64,000 nt of DNA from positions 50,993,358 to 51,057,357 of the forward strand of contig CM055315.2 of NCBI GenBank assembly GCA_029255685.2, written 5' to 3'. The DNA comes from Silene conica (taxonomy: Eukaryota > Streptophyta > Magnoliopsida > Caryophyllales > Caryophyllaceae). Positions 45,668-55,858 of this stretch are shown in pieces. A program made the translations under genes and the position numbers. The notes beneath the pieces were generated by a model that saw only the letters and a program-made list of their open reading frames with translations, had not been told where the DNA came from and did no database searches. Within the stretch, counting starts at the first letter, position 1. Every line of letters starts with the position of its first letter.

Positions 45668-46075
45668 GTCACCAAGTGACTCGACTCCAACAACTATAAG
45701 TCAACCAAGTGACTCTACAAACGAGCTAGGTCAACTAAGTGACTCTATAAACGAGCTAGGTCAACCACGTGACTCTATTCCAACAACTATAGGTTAACCA
45801 AGTGACTCTACAAACGAGCTAGGTCAACCAAGTGACTCTATTCCAACAACTATAGATCGACAATCGACTCAACTAGACTGGTCGACAATCGACTCGGCTA
45901 GACCACTATGAGCATGCCGACAATCGGCTCGTCTATAAACTACGACATTCCCAATCTCAGATTATACAACCCCCTGGTAGGACGACGACAATTGAGTGTC
46001 CTAGTCTAAACCTGGCCAGACTCTCGGAGCGCAAACGAATTACGATCCCCGATTCGACAAGTGCACAAGGCACCC
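45668..46075 (-). repeat. Array of short hairpins with CAA or ACCAAG loops
   Basis: Complementary arms flank a small constant loop: GTCAC/GTGAC (45668-45680), GTCGA/TCGAC (45881-45893) and GCCGA/TCGGC (45916-45928), each around CAA, plus several AGTCA/TGACT-type units around ACCAAG. Arms vary while remaining complementary. Many units repeat with a period of about 35 bp. Confidence 0.65.
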
Positions 46076-46286
46076 GCAAGACCCGAACTAGCTAGGAACG
46101 AGATATGCCCGAAGGCGGGCATACAATCTAAAATCTGACCGTGAGACCAAGTCACTACGACCAACCAGCTACACAATGCAATCAGGTGAGAACTCGAGTA
46201 CTATAGCAGCGCAAATCAGGTTACACAAATCCCAATATATCATCTCAAAGATGTACAACAACTCAAACTCGAATGACAATCATTTC

Positions 46287-46287
<1 letters not shown>

Positions 46288-46358
<71 letters not shown>
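46288..46358. repeat. (TA)n microsatellite
   Basis: About 35 TA dinucleotides, the second AT tract of the solo LTR. It is followed by a near-repeat of the sequence after the first tract (45490-45535 against 46420-46460). Confidence 0.95.
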
Positions 46359-46360
<2 letters not shown>

Positions 46361-46595
46361 TCTCTAAACATCCATACAACACTTAGCCGACTTCGGGAAC
46401 TAATTTGAGGCGAGAGCCGGTTTCCCTTCCGGTTGCCCGGCCGGGGGGTCTTTCATCCTCAAATCCATTACCGAACCCGACATAAGCGTCTCCCAATTTC
46501 TTGTGACTTCAAACCAGCATACGAAACATACGGAAAAAGAATCAATCAAATCCGACATGCGAAATAAAAGTTATGAACAAAACAATTCGATCAAG

Positions 46596-46893
46596 GGCTC
46601 CCAGCCGGTCAGCCACAGGCTGCCGGTTGGCCGGTTGAGAGTCCATTACTCTCAACAATAACTTCAAAAAAACCAAGAAGGACTCTCAGTCGGTCAGCCA
46701 CAGGCTGCCGGTAGGCCGGCTGAGAGTCATTTTCTCAACAATAACATCAAAACACTAAGAAAGGCTCTCAGCCGGTCAGCCACAGGCTGCCGGTTAGCCG
46801 GCTGAGAGTCATCCATCTCAAACACACTTCAAAAAAATATGAAAGGCTCTCAGTCGGTCAACCACAGGCTGCCGGTTGGCCGGCTGAGAGTCA
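46596..46893. repeat. Four tandem hairpin-forming units
   Basis: Units at about 46596-46643, 46680-46730, 46762-46812 and 46843-46893 each begin GGCTCTCAGYCGG and end with its complement CCGGCTGAGAGTC, with GTCAGCCACAGGCTGCC between. Spacing is about 82 bp. A fifth degenerate unit follows the TRIM (47480-47522). Confidence 0.8.
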
Positions 46894-46895
46894 TT

Positions 46896-47448
46896 TGTAA
46901 CAACCCGACCCACCACGGTCGTAACACAAACCCAATAATATGGGTGTGCACTTTTGGGCCCATTATTTGTCCTCACTTAAGCCCAAAAGCACAAGGCCTT
47001 GTTACTAAGTGATGGGTGAAAGTTATTATAAACATATCACAAGCCTCACATTCTACCGATGTGGGACAATTTTTTTCTCACACTCTTGGGGTGTTACAAA
47101 CTCCCCCACTTAAAGAACACAACGTCCTCGTTGTGCCTCAAACTTGACCACAACCAGGGCCAGAATCCTCCCCTGCTAGGTGTGTGACCCGGGTACTCCC
47201 GACCACAAGCTCACCCCACGGTCGCAGGGTAGCTCTGATACCGTTTGTAACAACCCGACCCACCACGGTCGTAACACAAACCCATTAATATGGGTGTGCA
47301 CTTTGGGCCCATTATTTGTCCTCACTTAAGCCCCAAAAGCACAAGGCCTTGTTACTAAGTGATGGGTGAAAGTTATTACAAACATATCACAAGCCTCACA
47401 TTCTACCGATGTGGGACAACTTTTTTCTCACACTCCTGGGGTGTTACA
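46896..47448 (-). mobile_element. TRIM (miniature LTR retrotransposon), minus strand
   Basis: Two 203-bp direct repeats (46896-47098 and 47246-47448) start TGTAACA and end TGTTACA on the plus strand and are nearly identical. On the minus strand the 5' LTR (47448-47246) is followed by CGGTATCAGAGC, a tRNA-Met-type primer site at about 47232-47243. The tract GTGGGGGAGTT precedes the other LTR. The 147-bp interior codes for nothing. Flanks suggest a CATTT-like duplication offset by one base, but the TSD is not clean. It lacks 5S rRNA-like sequence, so it is not Cassandra. Confidence 0.85.
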
Positions 47449-48493
47449 TTTGTCTCCTTCTTCAAAATCAACACTTGAGATTCTCAGCCGGTTGACCGGC
47501 CGCCGGTCAACCAACCGGCTGGAAGTCCCTGTTCCCAAAATCGCACATTTCGACATATGAAAACTCATTCAAATCTCATGGGATCACTTCTATACTTTGC
47601 ATACACTTCTAAAATCATAATAAACAGCATATACGAGCATTCTTACTTCATCCTTTAATCAATTTCATGGATTAACATACACATTCAAAATCACAATATA
47701 AACATCAATCTTTTTCACCCAAACATATTACCCATTAATAATACTCATCAAATCATGTGAGAAACATATAAACATCAAAACCTAGCATGATTTTAACTAA
47801 TTTACAGCATCACAACCACAATCCACATATCCTAAACATGTTTCTAGCAACAAAACATACTAAAACTCATATAAAGTGCTAATATTAGACAAAAGGCCGA
47901 GTTACTCATTATCGTCACCTTAAGAGAGCGATTCTTCACTTCTCATCTTCTACAATGTACGAGTCCTTGTCCGCGACGTCCAAGTTAATACCTACAACCA
48001 ACAAAAACGGGTTATTAAAGGGTAATTTCGAGTTTTCCTCAAAACAGTCCCAAAATGAAAGTTGATGAAACGGAAATTGAAAGAGATAGAAAGAAAGAAA
48101 ATGAAGAGATGAAAGCGTAGGCGAAAACCTTGCATCAATCGGAGTTGAGATGAGTAAATGGATGATGTTTTTGTGAAGTGGAAATGGGTAACAATGGAGG
48201 AACAATGTTACAGTATCTTATTTTTGATGAGGGTGGAGTAACGTTGGAAAGGAGAGTGGAGGTGTCCATTATATTTGACTTGAGTCGGGTTTCCAAAATG
48301 TAAGGGGCGGAAATCTTAAAACGGAAACTACCAAGTAAACATGAAATCTTTAGACTAAACAAACTCAAGACGGAACCTAACGACATTTCTTAAAATAAAA
48401 ATTACGAATTAAAATTAAAATATTATTAAATTCCGAAAACTGCTTTATATTATTAAAATACACTTTTATACAAATACGGGATGTTACACTTCC

Positions 48494-48845
48494 GAGAAGA
48501 GAACGCGGTGTGAGAGAGGGCAGCCCAGAGCTGTGGTAATAGCTTCCTAGGAGGCTCTATCGGTCCATCGTTAACGAGGCCTAATGCCTCCCCAAACTGC
48601 CCCAAGGTCCAGTCATGCGACTCGTTTAGAAGTCTAAAAGAAATGCAAGGGCTACTGTGGTCTTCCCTATAGCGGTCAGGGTCAAAGGTGAAGGAGTTAA
48701 AGAACTCGTAAATAGGGCGATCTAAGGTGAGCTCCCCCATCCCTATCAAACTTGACATCCCTGTCCCGTTCAAAAGTAAACTACAAACCTCCTCATATAT
48801 GCCTAGGGTCTCTAGGTTAGTACGCGGGAGGAAACGGGTCGGGGT
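48494..48845 (-). pseudogene. ATHILA ORF-1-like gene, N-terminal part (minus strand)
   Basis: The minus-strand frame encodes an ATHILA ORF-1-type segment (landmarks LLLNGTGMSSL-like, YEFFNSFTFD-like and FRLLNESHDWTLGQFGE-like). These match the plus-strand copy at 30860-31130 in order and spacing. It is cut at 48845 by a Copia LTR and at 48493 by the solo LTR. Its true start is not visible. Confidence 0.75.
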
Positions 48846-49297
48846 TGTTGGAGAAAGTGTACTCGACAATAGTGCGTTGACATAATTAAATCTCATTTGA
48901 ATGAAATACAACTGGGAATGTTACTCTTTTAAAGTCGACTGATCAACATTTACCGATAATGATTGGCTGTCTAGAGTTTGACATTATCGTCATATGATGG
49001 TGGTGATCAGTTGATCCCTTAAGGTCATATCTTTAGGGAATTCCGTCTCAATGGAATATTTAATTAAATCGTATTGGATACGAATTAATTAATAACTGGA
49101 ATTTAGAAATGATTTTACGTGACGAATATTATTATAATAGGATCATAATAATAATGGTCAAAGTAATGAAATTGTTTTATTACACGGTTTTTATTTACTC
49201 GTTTGGGAAACGATTAACTTGAGAATGATCACGGTTGATCATAAATTACCAAGAGTTGTAATTAAAATTATGAAAATACATTTTATAATATGGTAAT
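48846..49297 (+). repeat. Copia LTR fragment
   Basis: It begins TGTTGGAGAAAGTG and matches about the first 450 bp of the gag-only element's LTR with moderate divergence. It stops abruptly where an Athila-type LTR starts. The most likely explanation is insertion of that element into this LTR, with the remainder beyond the window. Confidence 0.75.
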
Positions 49298-51942
49298 TGA
49301 TACGTGCATTTACTATACATTTTATTTATAGTTTCAGCACGTATTTCTATGCATATTTGTAGCTTTTAGTTACTTTTCCTCCCGAAACGGTTTACTTTGG
49401 CATTTCTATGCTTTAAAGGTAGGAACAAGCGGAAGTGAGAAAAAGCAAGCTTTACCCGTCCTCCGGAAGCCGTTCTAAGGAAATGCACGAAGCAAGGATC
49501 CAGACTCGTAGCCTAGAGATGCGTGCAAGCCAATTAAAGGCTGGAATACACAGTAACTGGTCGACCGACTTACCTAATCGGTCGACCGACCAGCGCACAG
49601 TTACAGAAAGGCCTGACTACAGCTATTGTGGTCGAACGACCACTATACCCGGTCGGTCGACCAGATGACGTGTTCCGCTGTTTTGTTTCGATTTTTATTC
49701 TTTTAATCTTGTAATTAGAAGACTATTAAAGGATTCTTGAGAACTTTAATTAGGTTAGGCAGTCATATTAGCAAGAAACACATTAGTTTTAGGGAGAAGA
49801 ACTTCAACTTTCAGATTTGTTCTTAATTTCCGATTCGTTTGTAAGTTTATGCAATTAATCTTTCTTGTCATTCAATTTCATTGTTCTTGTTGTTATTGTT
49901 ATTCAATTTATGGTTTGCCCTCTTGAATCTTCATCTTCAATTGATGTCCGTCGTTGAGGGCACCAAAGATAAGATTTATAATTTCCTAGCTTTAACTATA
50001 GATAGTGAAAGTCAGGGTCGAACCACAGAGAGGTGGGGAATGTTTATTGTTTGATGTCAATGTTGAAGGTAACAATTTGGGGGGTTTGAATTGATTGTTA
50101 CTAAGTCTAGAATAAAGATAAAATTAAGACAAGTAAATAAAGATGAGAATAAAACTATGGTATAAGAGATGTTAGGATGTTTGGGTAATAAATAGCTATG
50201 ATAGTGTAAATCCTAAGTCAACATGTATTGCAGTCGCGTAAGGGGTGTAACATATCCTTTCGGTCTATGATACCTAGTAGCTCCTTTCGGCCTATGCTAT
50301 TGGTTCCTAGGTCTCACAATTATTGGGTGTCAACAATAAGGGTGATTCCTAATTTCTAGGTCACATACCTTTCAGTCTTAAGTAACCTAGCCGTCTTAAG
50401 ACGTAAACCAATGCCCTTACCGTATCTTTCAATCTTGGGTAGGTCATTACTAATATCCTATAAGTCTCCTTTCAGTCTCATTATAGGTTACTATAGTCTA
50501 CGAATTGAAACAGTCTGAAAACATACGCGATTCGGTCGACCGACCAGCTAATCCAGTCTGCCGACCAACACTTCAGTCGACCGACCGGTTAAGCCGGTCG
50601 GCCGACCTAGGGCCTGCTACAGTTGGTCTCGGGAACTACACCATCTACGCATATTACTCCCTACATCCTAACATATGTAATTAGTTACTCATGTATACTG
50701 AAATAACAATAAAAACATTAATAAAAACGGAATTTATGGCAATCATTATTCTAAGCATGCGATAACAATAAAGGCTTTGGGATTCTAACTTAAACCGGTT
50801 GTAAGTAATCCTAACAAAATAACAATAATAAAACTGAAATTAAGAAGAGAATTACTGGAAATAAGGATTAAGGCAGAAAAGAACAAACTTTATTGAATCC
50901 CGTAGAAAGATTGATGATTACAATGAATAAAACTAAAGAACAAGTATTGTGATGATAATTGAAAGATTAAAACTAAAAAACCTAGATGGTACCGAATAAT
51001 AAACTTTCTGGATTAGAACCTGATTAAGAACTGAATGAATAACCCTAAACACGACTTAAGCTTAAATAAGAGAATTAGAAGCGATTCCCCTTTGACCTAA
51101 TGCGTTCACGGGTTTTTTGCGGAAATTCTGAAACTGCGCTGACGTCGGTAGACCTAGGTATGTGGTCGGTAGACCTCCTGTCGGGCTTGGTGGACTTCTG
51201 ACTTTTAAGATAGCAATCCTCAGGTCGGTAGACCAGGGTAGGAGGTCGGTAGACCTACTTTCCTGTAGGTCAGTCTTGATTTTGCCTTGGTTTGACTTTG
51301 TGGTACTTGGGTCGCGCTTTGAGTTGACTTTCATTAGTATTAGTTTCATAATTATCTTGCGTGTTCTTCTTCAATTTCATTAGTATTAGTTTCATAATTA
51401 TGCATAGCTAATTTTTATGATTGGGAATTAGCGGAACCATGGCTAAAATTAGGTTTTGAAGGTTTTATGATTATTATACCAATCCCCATTATTATTGGTG
51501 AACTAATTCTTTTAGATTGAAAGATTGTTAGAATTAGTTTAACAACAATTTTGGGATTGCCCTATGAACGAAAGTTTAGTGCTTTACTAGGAACCCTAAG
51601 ACCGTAAGGATTGGGTAGAATATTGACCTAAAGGTTTATTCTTTGTTCCATGGGATTGTGTTATTTGGTTATTTACCCTTTGTTGACTTGCCCTAGCCAT
51701 GGGGAACCAAAGTTCTTAATCATCCTTTACTTTTGTTTAGCATTCTTGATTGTTTTGCCATCTTAGTTGTTAGTCTCAACCATCAATCAGAACCCCCCTT
51801 TTTGTTACTTTCAATAGACTTTAAATTCAAAAACAATATTAACTACCTTGTCTCCTTGTGGTTCGACCCTTGACTTACTCTATCTAGTTTAAGCTGAGGT
51901 TTTATAAATCTTATCTTTGCCACCCCTCAACGGCGGGTGTCA
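49298..51942 (+). repeat. 5' LTR of right Athila-type element, with nested inverted LTR
   Basis: It starts TGATACGTGC and ends GGCGGGTGTCA, followed by a PBS. Without the nested piece (about 49942-51374) it is roughly 1.2 kb. GGTCGACCGACC-type motifs cluster at 49555-49665. The expected 5' TSD would be GTAAT (49293-49297); the other end is not in view. Confidence 0.72.
49942..51328 (-). mobile_element. Truncated inverted Athila-type LTR
   Basis: The sequence is the reverse complement of an LTR like 2194-3756. It starts on the plus strand TGATGTCCGTCGTTGAGGG, the mirror of the 3756 terminus, and contains the mirrored CCTAGGTCTCACAATTATTG and AGTCTTAAGTAACCTAG blocks. About 200 bp of the LTR head is missing. 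Palindromes at 50525-50610 are GGTCGACC-like, and those at 51144-51270 have drifted to GGTCGGTAGACC. The broken end is followed by a 27-bp direct repeat of host sequence. Confidence 0.72.
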
Positions 51943-51947
51943 AATTT

Positions 51948-51965
51948 TGGCGCCGTTGCCGGGGA
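51948..51965 (+). promoter_or_regulatory. Primer binding site, aspartate tRNA type
   Basis: TGGCGCCGTTGCCGGGGA follows the LTR by 5 bp. This is the standard Athila primer site. Confidence 0.85.
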
Positions 51966-52125
51966 GACGGTATAATTTTGTTTGTAAGTTCTTAGTTTAT
52001 TTCCCTTGTCTTAAGGAACTCCGGTTCCTTAAGACCGTTACTTACCTTTTTCTTCTAGTGTTGTTTTTGCATATTAGAAGACAAGTTTTTGAGAGGAAGG
52101 CTTGAGTACTCTCATTCTTAGAGAC

Positions 52126-53424
52126 ATGGCTACTATCTATGATCACATACAACCAAAGGTACAAGATCTACCGAAGGGGTTTACTTTGCCCACACCTACC
52201 ACTGGTTCTTTTGAGCTCCACCCGAACTACATCATTCTGGTGGAGCGGAACCAATTTTCTGGTCTACCCGATGAGGATCCGTTGAGGCATGTTGAGACAT
52301 TCACGGATTATTGCTGTTCCATACATATACCAGCCGGGGTGACTCAAGATGAGGTGAAGGCAATGATGTTCCTCTATTCATTGAAGGATTCTGCGAGAGA
52401 TTGGTACCGCTACCTTGATAGGGTAGCTGAGAAGGTTACAGATTGGACTTCCTTGGCGTTGGCTTTCTACAAAAAGTACTTCCCTCTTGCGAAGGCCAAT
52501 GACTTTAGAAGTCAAATCAATAATTTTCAACAAGGTCCGGATGAATAATTTTGTGAGGCATGGGGTCGGTTCAAGAAATTGGTATGGTCTATTCCTCATC
52601 ATGGTTTTCCTCAATGGTACTTGTGCAACCAATTCTACAATGCCCTTTATGACGATTATAAGGTGATTTTTGATACGGCCACTAATGGTAGATTTCAAAA
52701 TAATACCAACCATATGAAGGGTTGGAACACTATTGAAGACATGGCGGTGCATAGGGCCAAATTTGGGAGTTCGCGTGGGAATTCGCGAAGGTTGAATGTA
52801 GAGATGGATATGGTATTAGCTCTTGAGACAACCGTTGAAGCTCGTTTTGAAAAGCTTGAGGCAGCCCAGCTAAAGCAAGAAAGTGCGAACCTAGTTACTA
52901 CGGTTGACAACACGTGTGAGACGACGGAGTTGAGAGAGTTAGTTCATGCTCTAATGAAACAAATGTTGGAAATGGAAAAGGCTCAAGTGGCTTCCTTGAA
53001 GACTCTTGAGGACCAATTAGCAATCTTAGCTGCTAATCAGATTGCTAGCTCTCCGGGCAGTTGTGAGAGTTCCATAGAGACATTAAATGCTATAAATCTC
53101 AGAAGTGGCCGCGCTTATGACGGACCGACTTCCAAGGGGGATTCTGCTGAAGTTCGTGACGAAGAAACTGATACCGTACACAGGTCAGTTGGTCGATCGA
53201 CCACCACATCCGATTGACCGACCGAGATACCTGACGAGCGATTAGTTTCTGGAAAATAGAAGACTTCTGATAACAGCACATCTGGTCGACTGACCACCAC
53301 TCCTAGTTGACCGACCAAGGTTCCTGAGCAGAATGCAGTTTCCAATCCTGAATTGTTGGACCCTGATTGGTCTAGTTTAGTAGGGTTTAATAAAGGTGAT
53401 TTTGATGATTATTTGATGGGTTGA
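52126..53424 (+). pseudogene. gag: Athila-type gag, with stops and missing zinc knuckle
   Basis: From ATG 52126 the product matches the Gag core of the 18521 gene (KGFTLP-, LVERNQF-, DWYRYLD- and FYKKYFP-like landmarks). A TAA at 52546-52548 interrupts the frame, which continues to TGA 53215-53217 and then, with further stops, to about 53424. After the core there is a Glu/Lys/Leu-rich coiled-coil-like stretch (about 52830-53040) and an INLRSGRAYDGP motif seen also in the main Athila gag. No CCHC knuckle is visible. GGTCGATCGACC-like motifs lie at 53180-53320, in the coding frame. No pol follows. Confidence 0.77.
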
Positions 53425-54087
53425 GAAGCATTTTATGGGATTTTAATTCATATGTCTTTGATATTGGGTTGATGATGGATTACATGTTTTTATGGGATAA
53501 TTGGGTTGAGTTGTTATTATGAATGGAGTAGACTTCTTTGGAGGTTGTTGTTGGGCTAAGGATGTCTCATGCAATATGGTTTTTGAAGAACGTCAAGATC
53601 CAATTACTATGGTCCAAGCAAATGAACACCAAGATGAACATTGGATTCCATGGATTTCATGCATTCAACTCATATTTTATGACACAACTTTGGATTCCAA
53701 TACTATTTTATGACACAACATGGGACTTAATGCAATTTCAACAACTCCTTAATTCTCATTTAATTTGGTAATAATACCTATAATTTAAGAGACATTAAGG
53801 AGTTGTCATTTGAAGACCTATATAAGAAGATGTTGTTGACACTTTTAGGGTGTGCTTTCATATGCTTTACATACTTCTTCATCATTTTAATCATTAGAAT
53901 ACAATTTCTATAGTTTATTTTAGTTAGTTTTATTTGTATGGAAGAGTAATTTATTCGTCTTGGATCAAGCAATTGAAGCAAATGAATTAGTGTTTTGTAA
54001 GACTCTTTACTCTATATTTTTACCTCTTGAATATTGATTATTATTCTCAATTAAATATTATGATTATTGATAGTTTTTACTAGTTTG
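53425..54087 (+). other. Left part of an unresolved LTR, interrupted by the Tat element
   Basis: AT-rich non-coding sequence with a TATATAAG box near 53820. It is continuous with 63363-63994, where a typical LTR terminus is seen. The 5' edge of the LTR cannot be placed because no clear TG start with a matching duplication is visible. Confidence 0.45.
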
Positions 54088-54092
54088 ATCAC

Positions 54093-54618
54093 TGTTTAGC
54101 CCGAAAATCCTCATCACAATGTTGGGCCCATAAGTAGTCCCAGGAGCAGCAGCCCATTACAGAAGCAGACTAGACGCAGACTAGACGCAGACCAGAGCAG
54201 AAAAAGAGCTGTTGAAGGGAGGGAACGGGTCAAAACCCTAAGAGGATATTCCCCTATATTCCCTCCCATATTCCAGCACCAGAAACCGAATTGAGTGAGC
54301 TCAAATCCGCAACTATAAAAAGGAAGCTAGGGCATTTTTTTTAATCCAGTTCATGCGTTGTAAAACCCTACTACTCTCGAAAAATACTTGTAATCCGTCT
54401 CTACAGTGAAAATCTTCGATCATAGTAAAAATATTGGTGGGATTCCGTTCCCCCCGCGGTTGTTTCCCTCAACGGGTTTTTCCGCGTCACCAAAAATCTC
54501 TTGTGTCGTTGTTTATCTCTTTAATTTTCGTATTCATTTTCTACGTTAATCTTTATATTGGTTGACACTTTGACCCGCATCACATAAACATTGACCCGGT
54601 AGAAATTTTACCAAAACA
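54093..54618 (+). repeat. 5' LTR of Tat-lineage element
   Basis: It starts TGTTTAGCCCG and ends ACCAAAACA. A TATA box TATAAAAA lies at 54314-54321, so transcription probably starts about 30 bp downstream. The CAGACTAGACG decamer is duplicated near 54165-54195. Confidence 0.9.
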
Positions 54619-54621
54619 ATT

Positions 54622-54639
54622 TGGCGCCCACCGTGGGGC
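54622..54639 (+). promoter_or_regulatory. Primer binding site of Tat-lineage element
   Basis: TGGCGCCCACCGTGGGGC follows the LTR by 3 bp, the form often seen in Tat-type elements. I do not assign the tRNA species with certainty. Confidence 0.75.
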
Positions 54640-54686
54640 ATAGTGCGCATTCCAATATTTAAAATCGTTATCTCGCCACAACAAGC

Positions 54687-55858
54687 ATGTCTGGGACCTA
54701 AGCCAACCCTTCCAGTTCTCAGAGCATGCCAGCCCAGTCCAGTAGGACCAGCCCTACTGTGCCCGTTGGTCTTGCAGGACCACCCCTGGTCGTAAGTCAG
54801 ACCGCAGCCCCAAGGGTTGTGGCCCCATCCAGCAAACCTCCTCAGGTTCCCAGATCACCCCCCGTGTCTGCTTCCCCAAGGCAGAGCAGAGAGAGCAGCC
54901 CTAGCAGGAGTGGGGAAGCCCAGATGCCCGGAGCAGGCCAGCCGCCGCAGGTTTCCCAAGCAGATCCAATGCAGATGGTGGTCCAGGGAATGAGCGCTCT
55001 GCAGGAAGCCATAGAAGGACTGAAGAAGGACAACCTGAACCTGAGAGAGCAGATCGCCGCAGTCGCACGACCAGAGCAGCCGTTCAGAATGTTGCAGCCA
55101 GGGCCTGGGCAGACCTTCAACCCCTACGGGAGAGCAGGGTCGAACCGGCCAATTCCCCAGGAGATCGTCACTAGGCTGGATCTAGGCGTCACCACCCCGA
55201 GCAGTGGCTCAGAGATACTGGATCTGGACTCATCCGTGTTTGGAGCACCGCAGTCCAGACCAGTTCAGCCTGCAGGTAATCCTACGCCTTGTTTTCCCCC
55301 TGGGACTGACCCTTTAATTTTTTCAGGTACCCCTCCGCAGCCTACCATCGGACGAACGCCGGAGATCTCAGTAGGAGCGGCACCCGTGAACCAGCCCAGC
55401 GCTGGAGGGTGGCAAGGAGGAGCACCAGCGCAGTTAGCAGTGGGTTGGCATCCAGGACCAGGCTTCAGTTCATTTGTAGCAGCCAGCGAGTCAGCCGCAG
55501 GCCCTTGGGGAAGAGCCCCTCTAGGCTTCCTTCCTCCGCCAGTCAACCCGACCTCAGGCCCCTGGGGAGGAGCCCCTCCAGGCTTCCTCCCTCCGCCAGC
55601 CAATCCATTCCCACGGACGAATGTTACACCCTCAAAAAGGAGGTCCGATTCCAGTATGACCGAGGCAACTTGGACCATCTGCTTCCAGAGAAGTCCACCA
55701 GAGTTAACGCAGCCAGCCAGGTGCAGCCTTCACCAGCTCCTCCCTGCAATAGAATTGTCAATGTCATTACCGGAGGATCAGTGCTGTGTGGGCTCACCTA
55801 CTCAGCAGCTAAGAGACGTGTAACTGCAGCAAAGGGAGACAAGCCAGAATCATCATGA
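54687..55858 (+). pseudogene. gag: Tat-type gag, core domain missing, frameshifted
   Basis: An ATG at 54687 is followed four codons later by TAA (54699-54701); an in-frame ATG at 54726 opens a 365-codon frame. The product is Pro/Ser/Gln-rich, with a short coiled-coil-like segment (about residues 85-115) and a duplicated GPWG-x-AP-x-GFLPPP unit. The standard Retrotrans_gag core is absent. Coding homology to the Gag tail (CYTLKKEV-like, then INVITGG-like) lies in another frame (about 55600-55858) and ends in TGA 55856-55858. A GT-AG bounded 51-bp stretch (55276-55326) is probably too short to be an intron. Confidence 0.7.

Larger units (their letters stand above)
44905..48488 (-). mobile_element. 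Ty3-type solo LTR, minus strand, containing a TRIM
   Basis: On the minus strand it begins TGTAACATCCCG at 48488 and ends GGGGTTTTACA at 44905. The flanks CTTTC (44900-44904) and CTTCC (48489-48493) fit a 5-bp TSD with one mismatch, and the interrupted ORF-1-like gene resumes on both sides. Without the TRIM it is about 3.0 kb. It contains two long AT microsatellites, short hairpins with a CAA loop, and tandem hairpin units. It is related to the solo LTR at 19962-22700 through a CGCCACAGTCAGTGGGGAGT block. The short ORFs inside are not genes. Confidence 0.75.

Noticed and set aside
46896-47448. Possible Cassandra element because of TGT...ACA termini and small size
   Set aside because: No 5S rRNA-like promoter sequence is present in its LTRs.
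53519-53771. Two overlapping plus-strand ORFs of 64 and 77 codons
   Set aside because: They lie in AT-rich LTR-like DNA, lack recognisable domains and overlap each other in different frames.
55276-55326. A GT-AG bounded 51-bp segment in the Tat gag that could be an intron
   Set aside because: It is shorter than normal plant introns and the frame is open through it; kept only as a remark.
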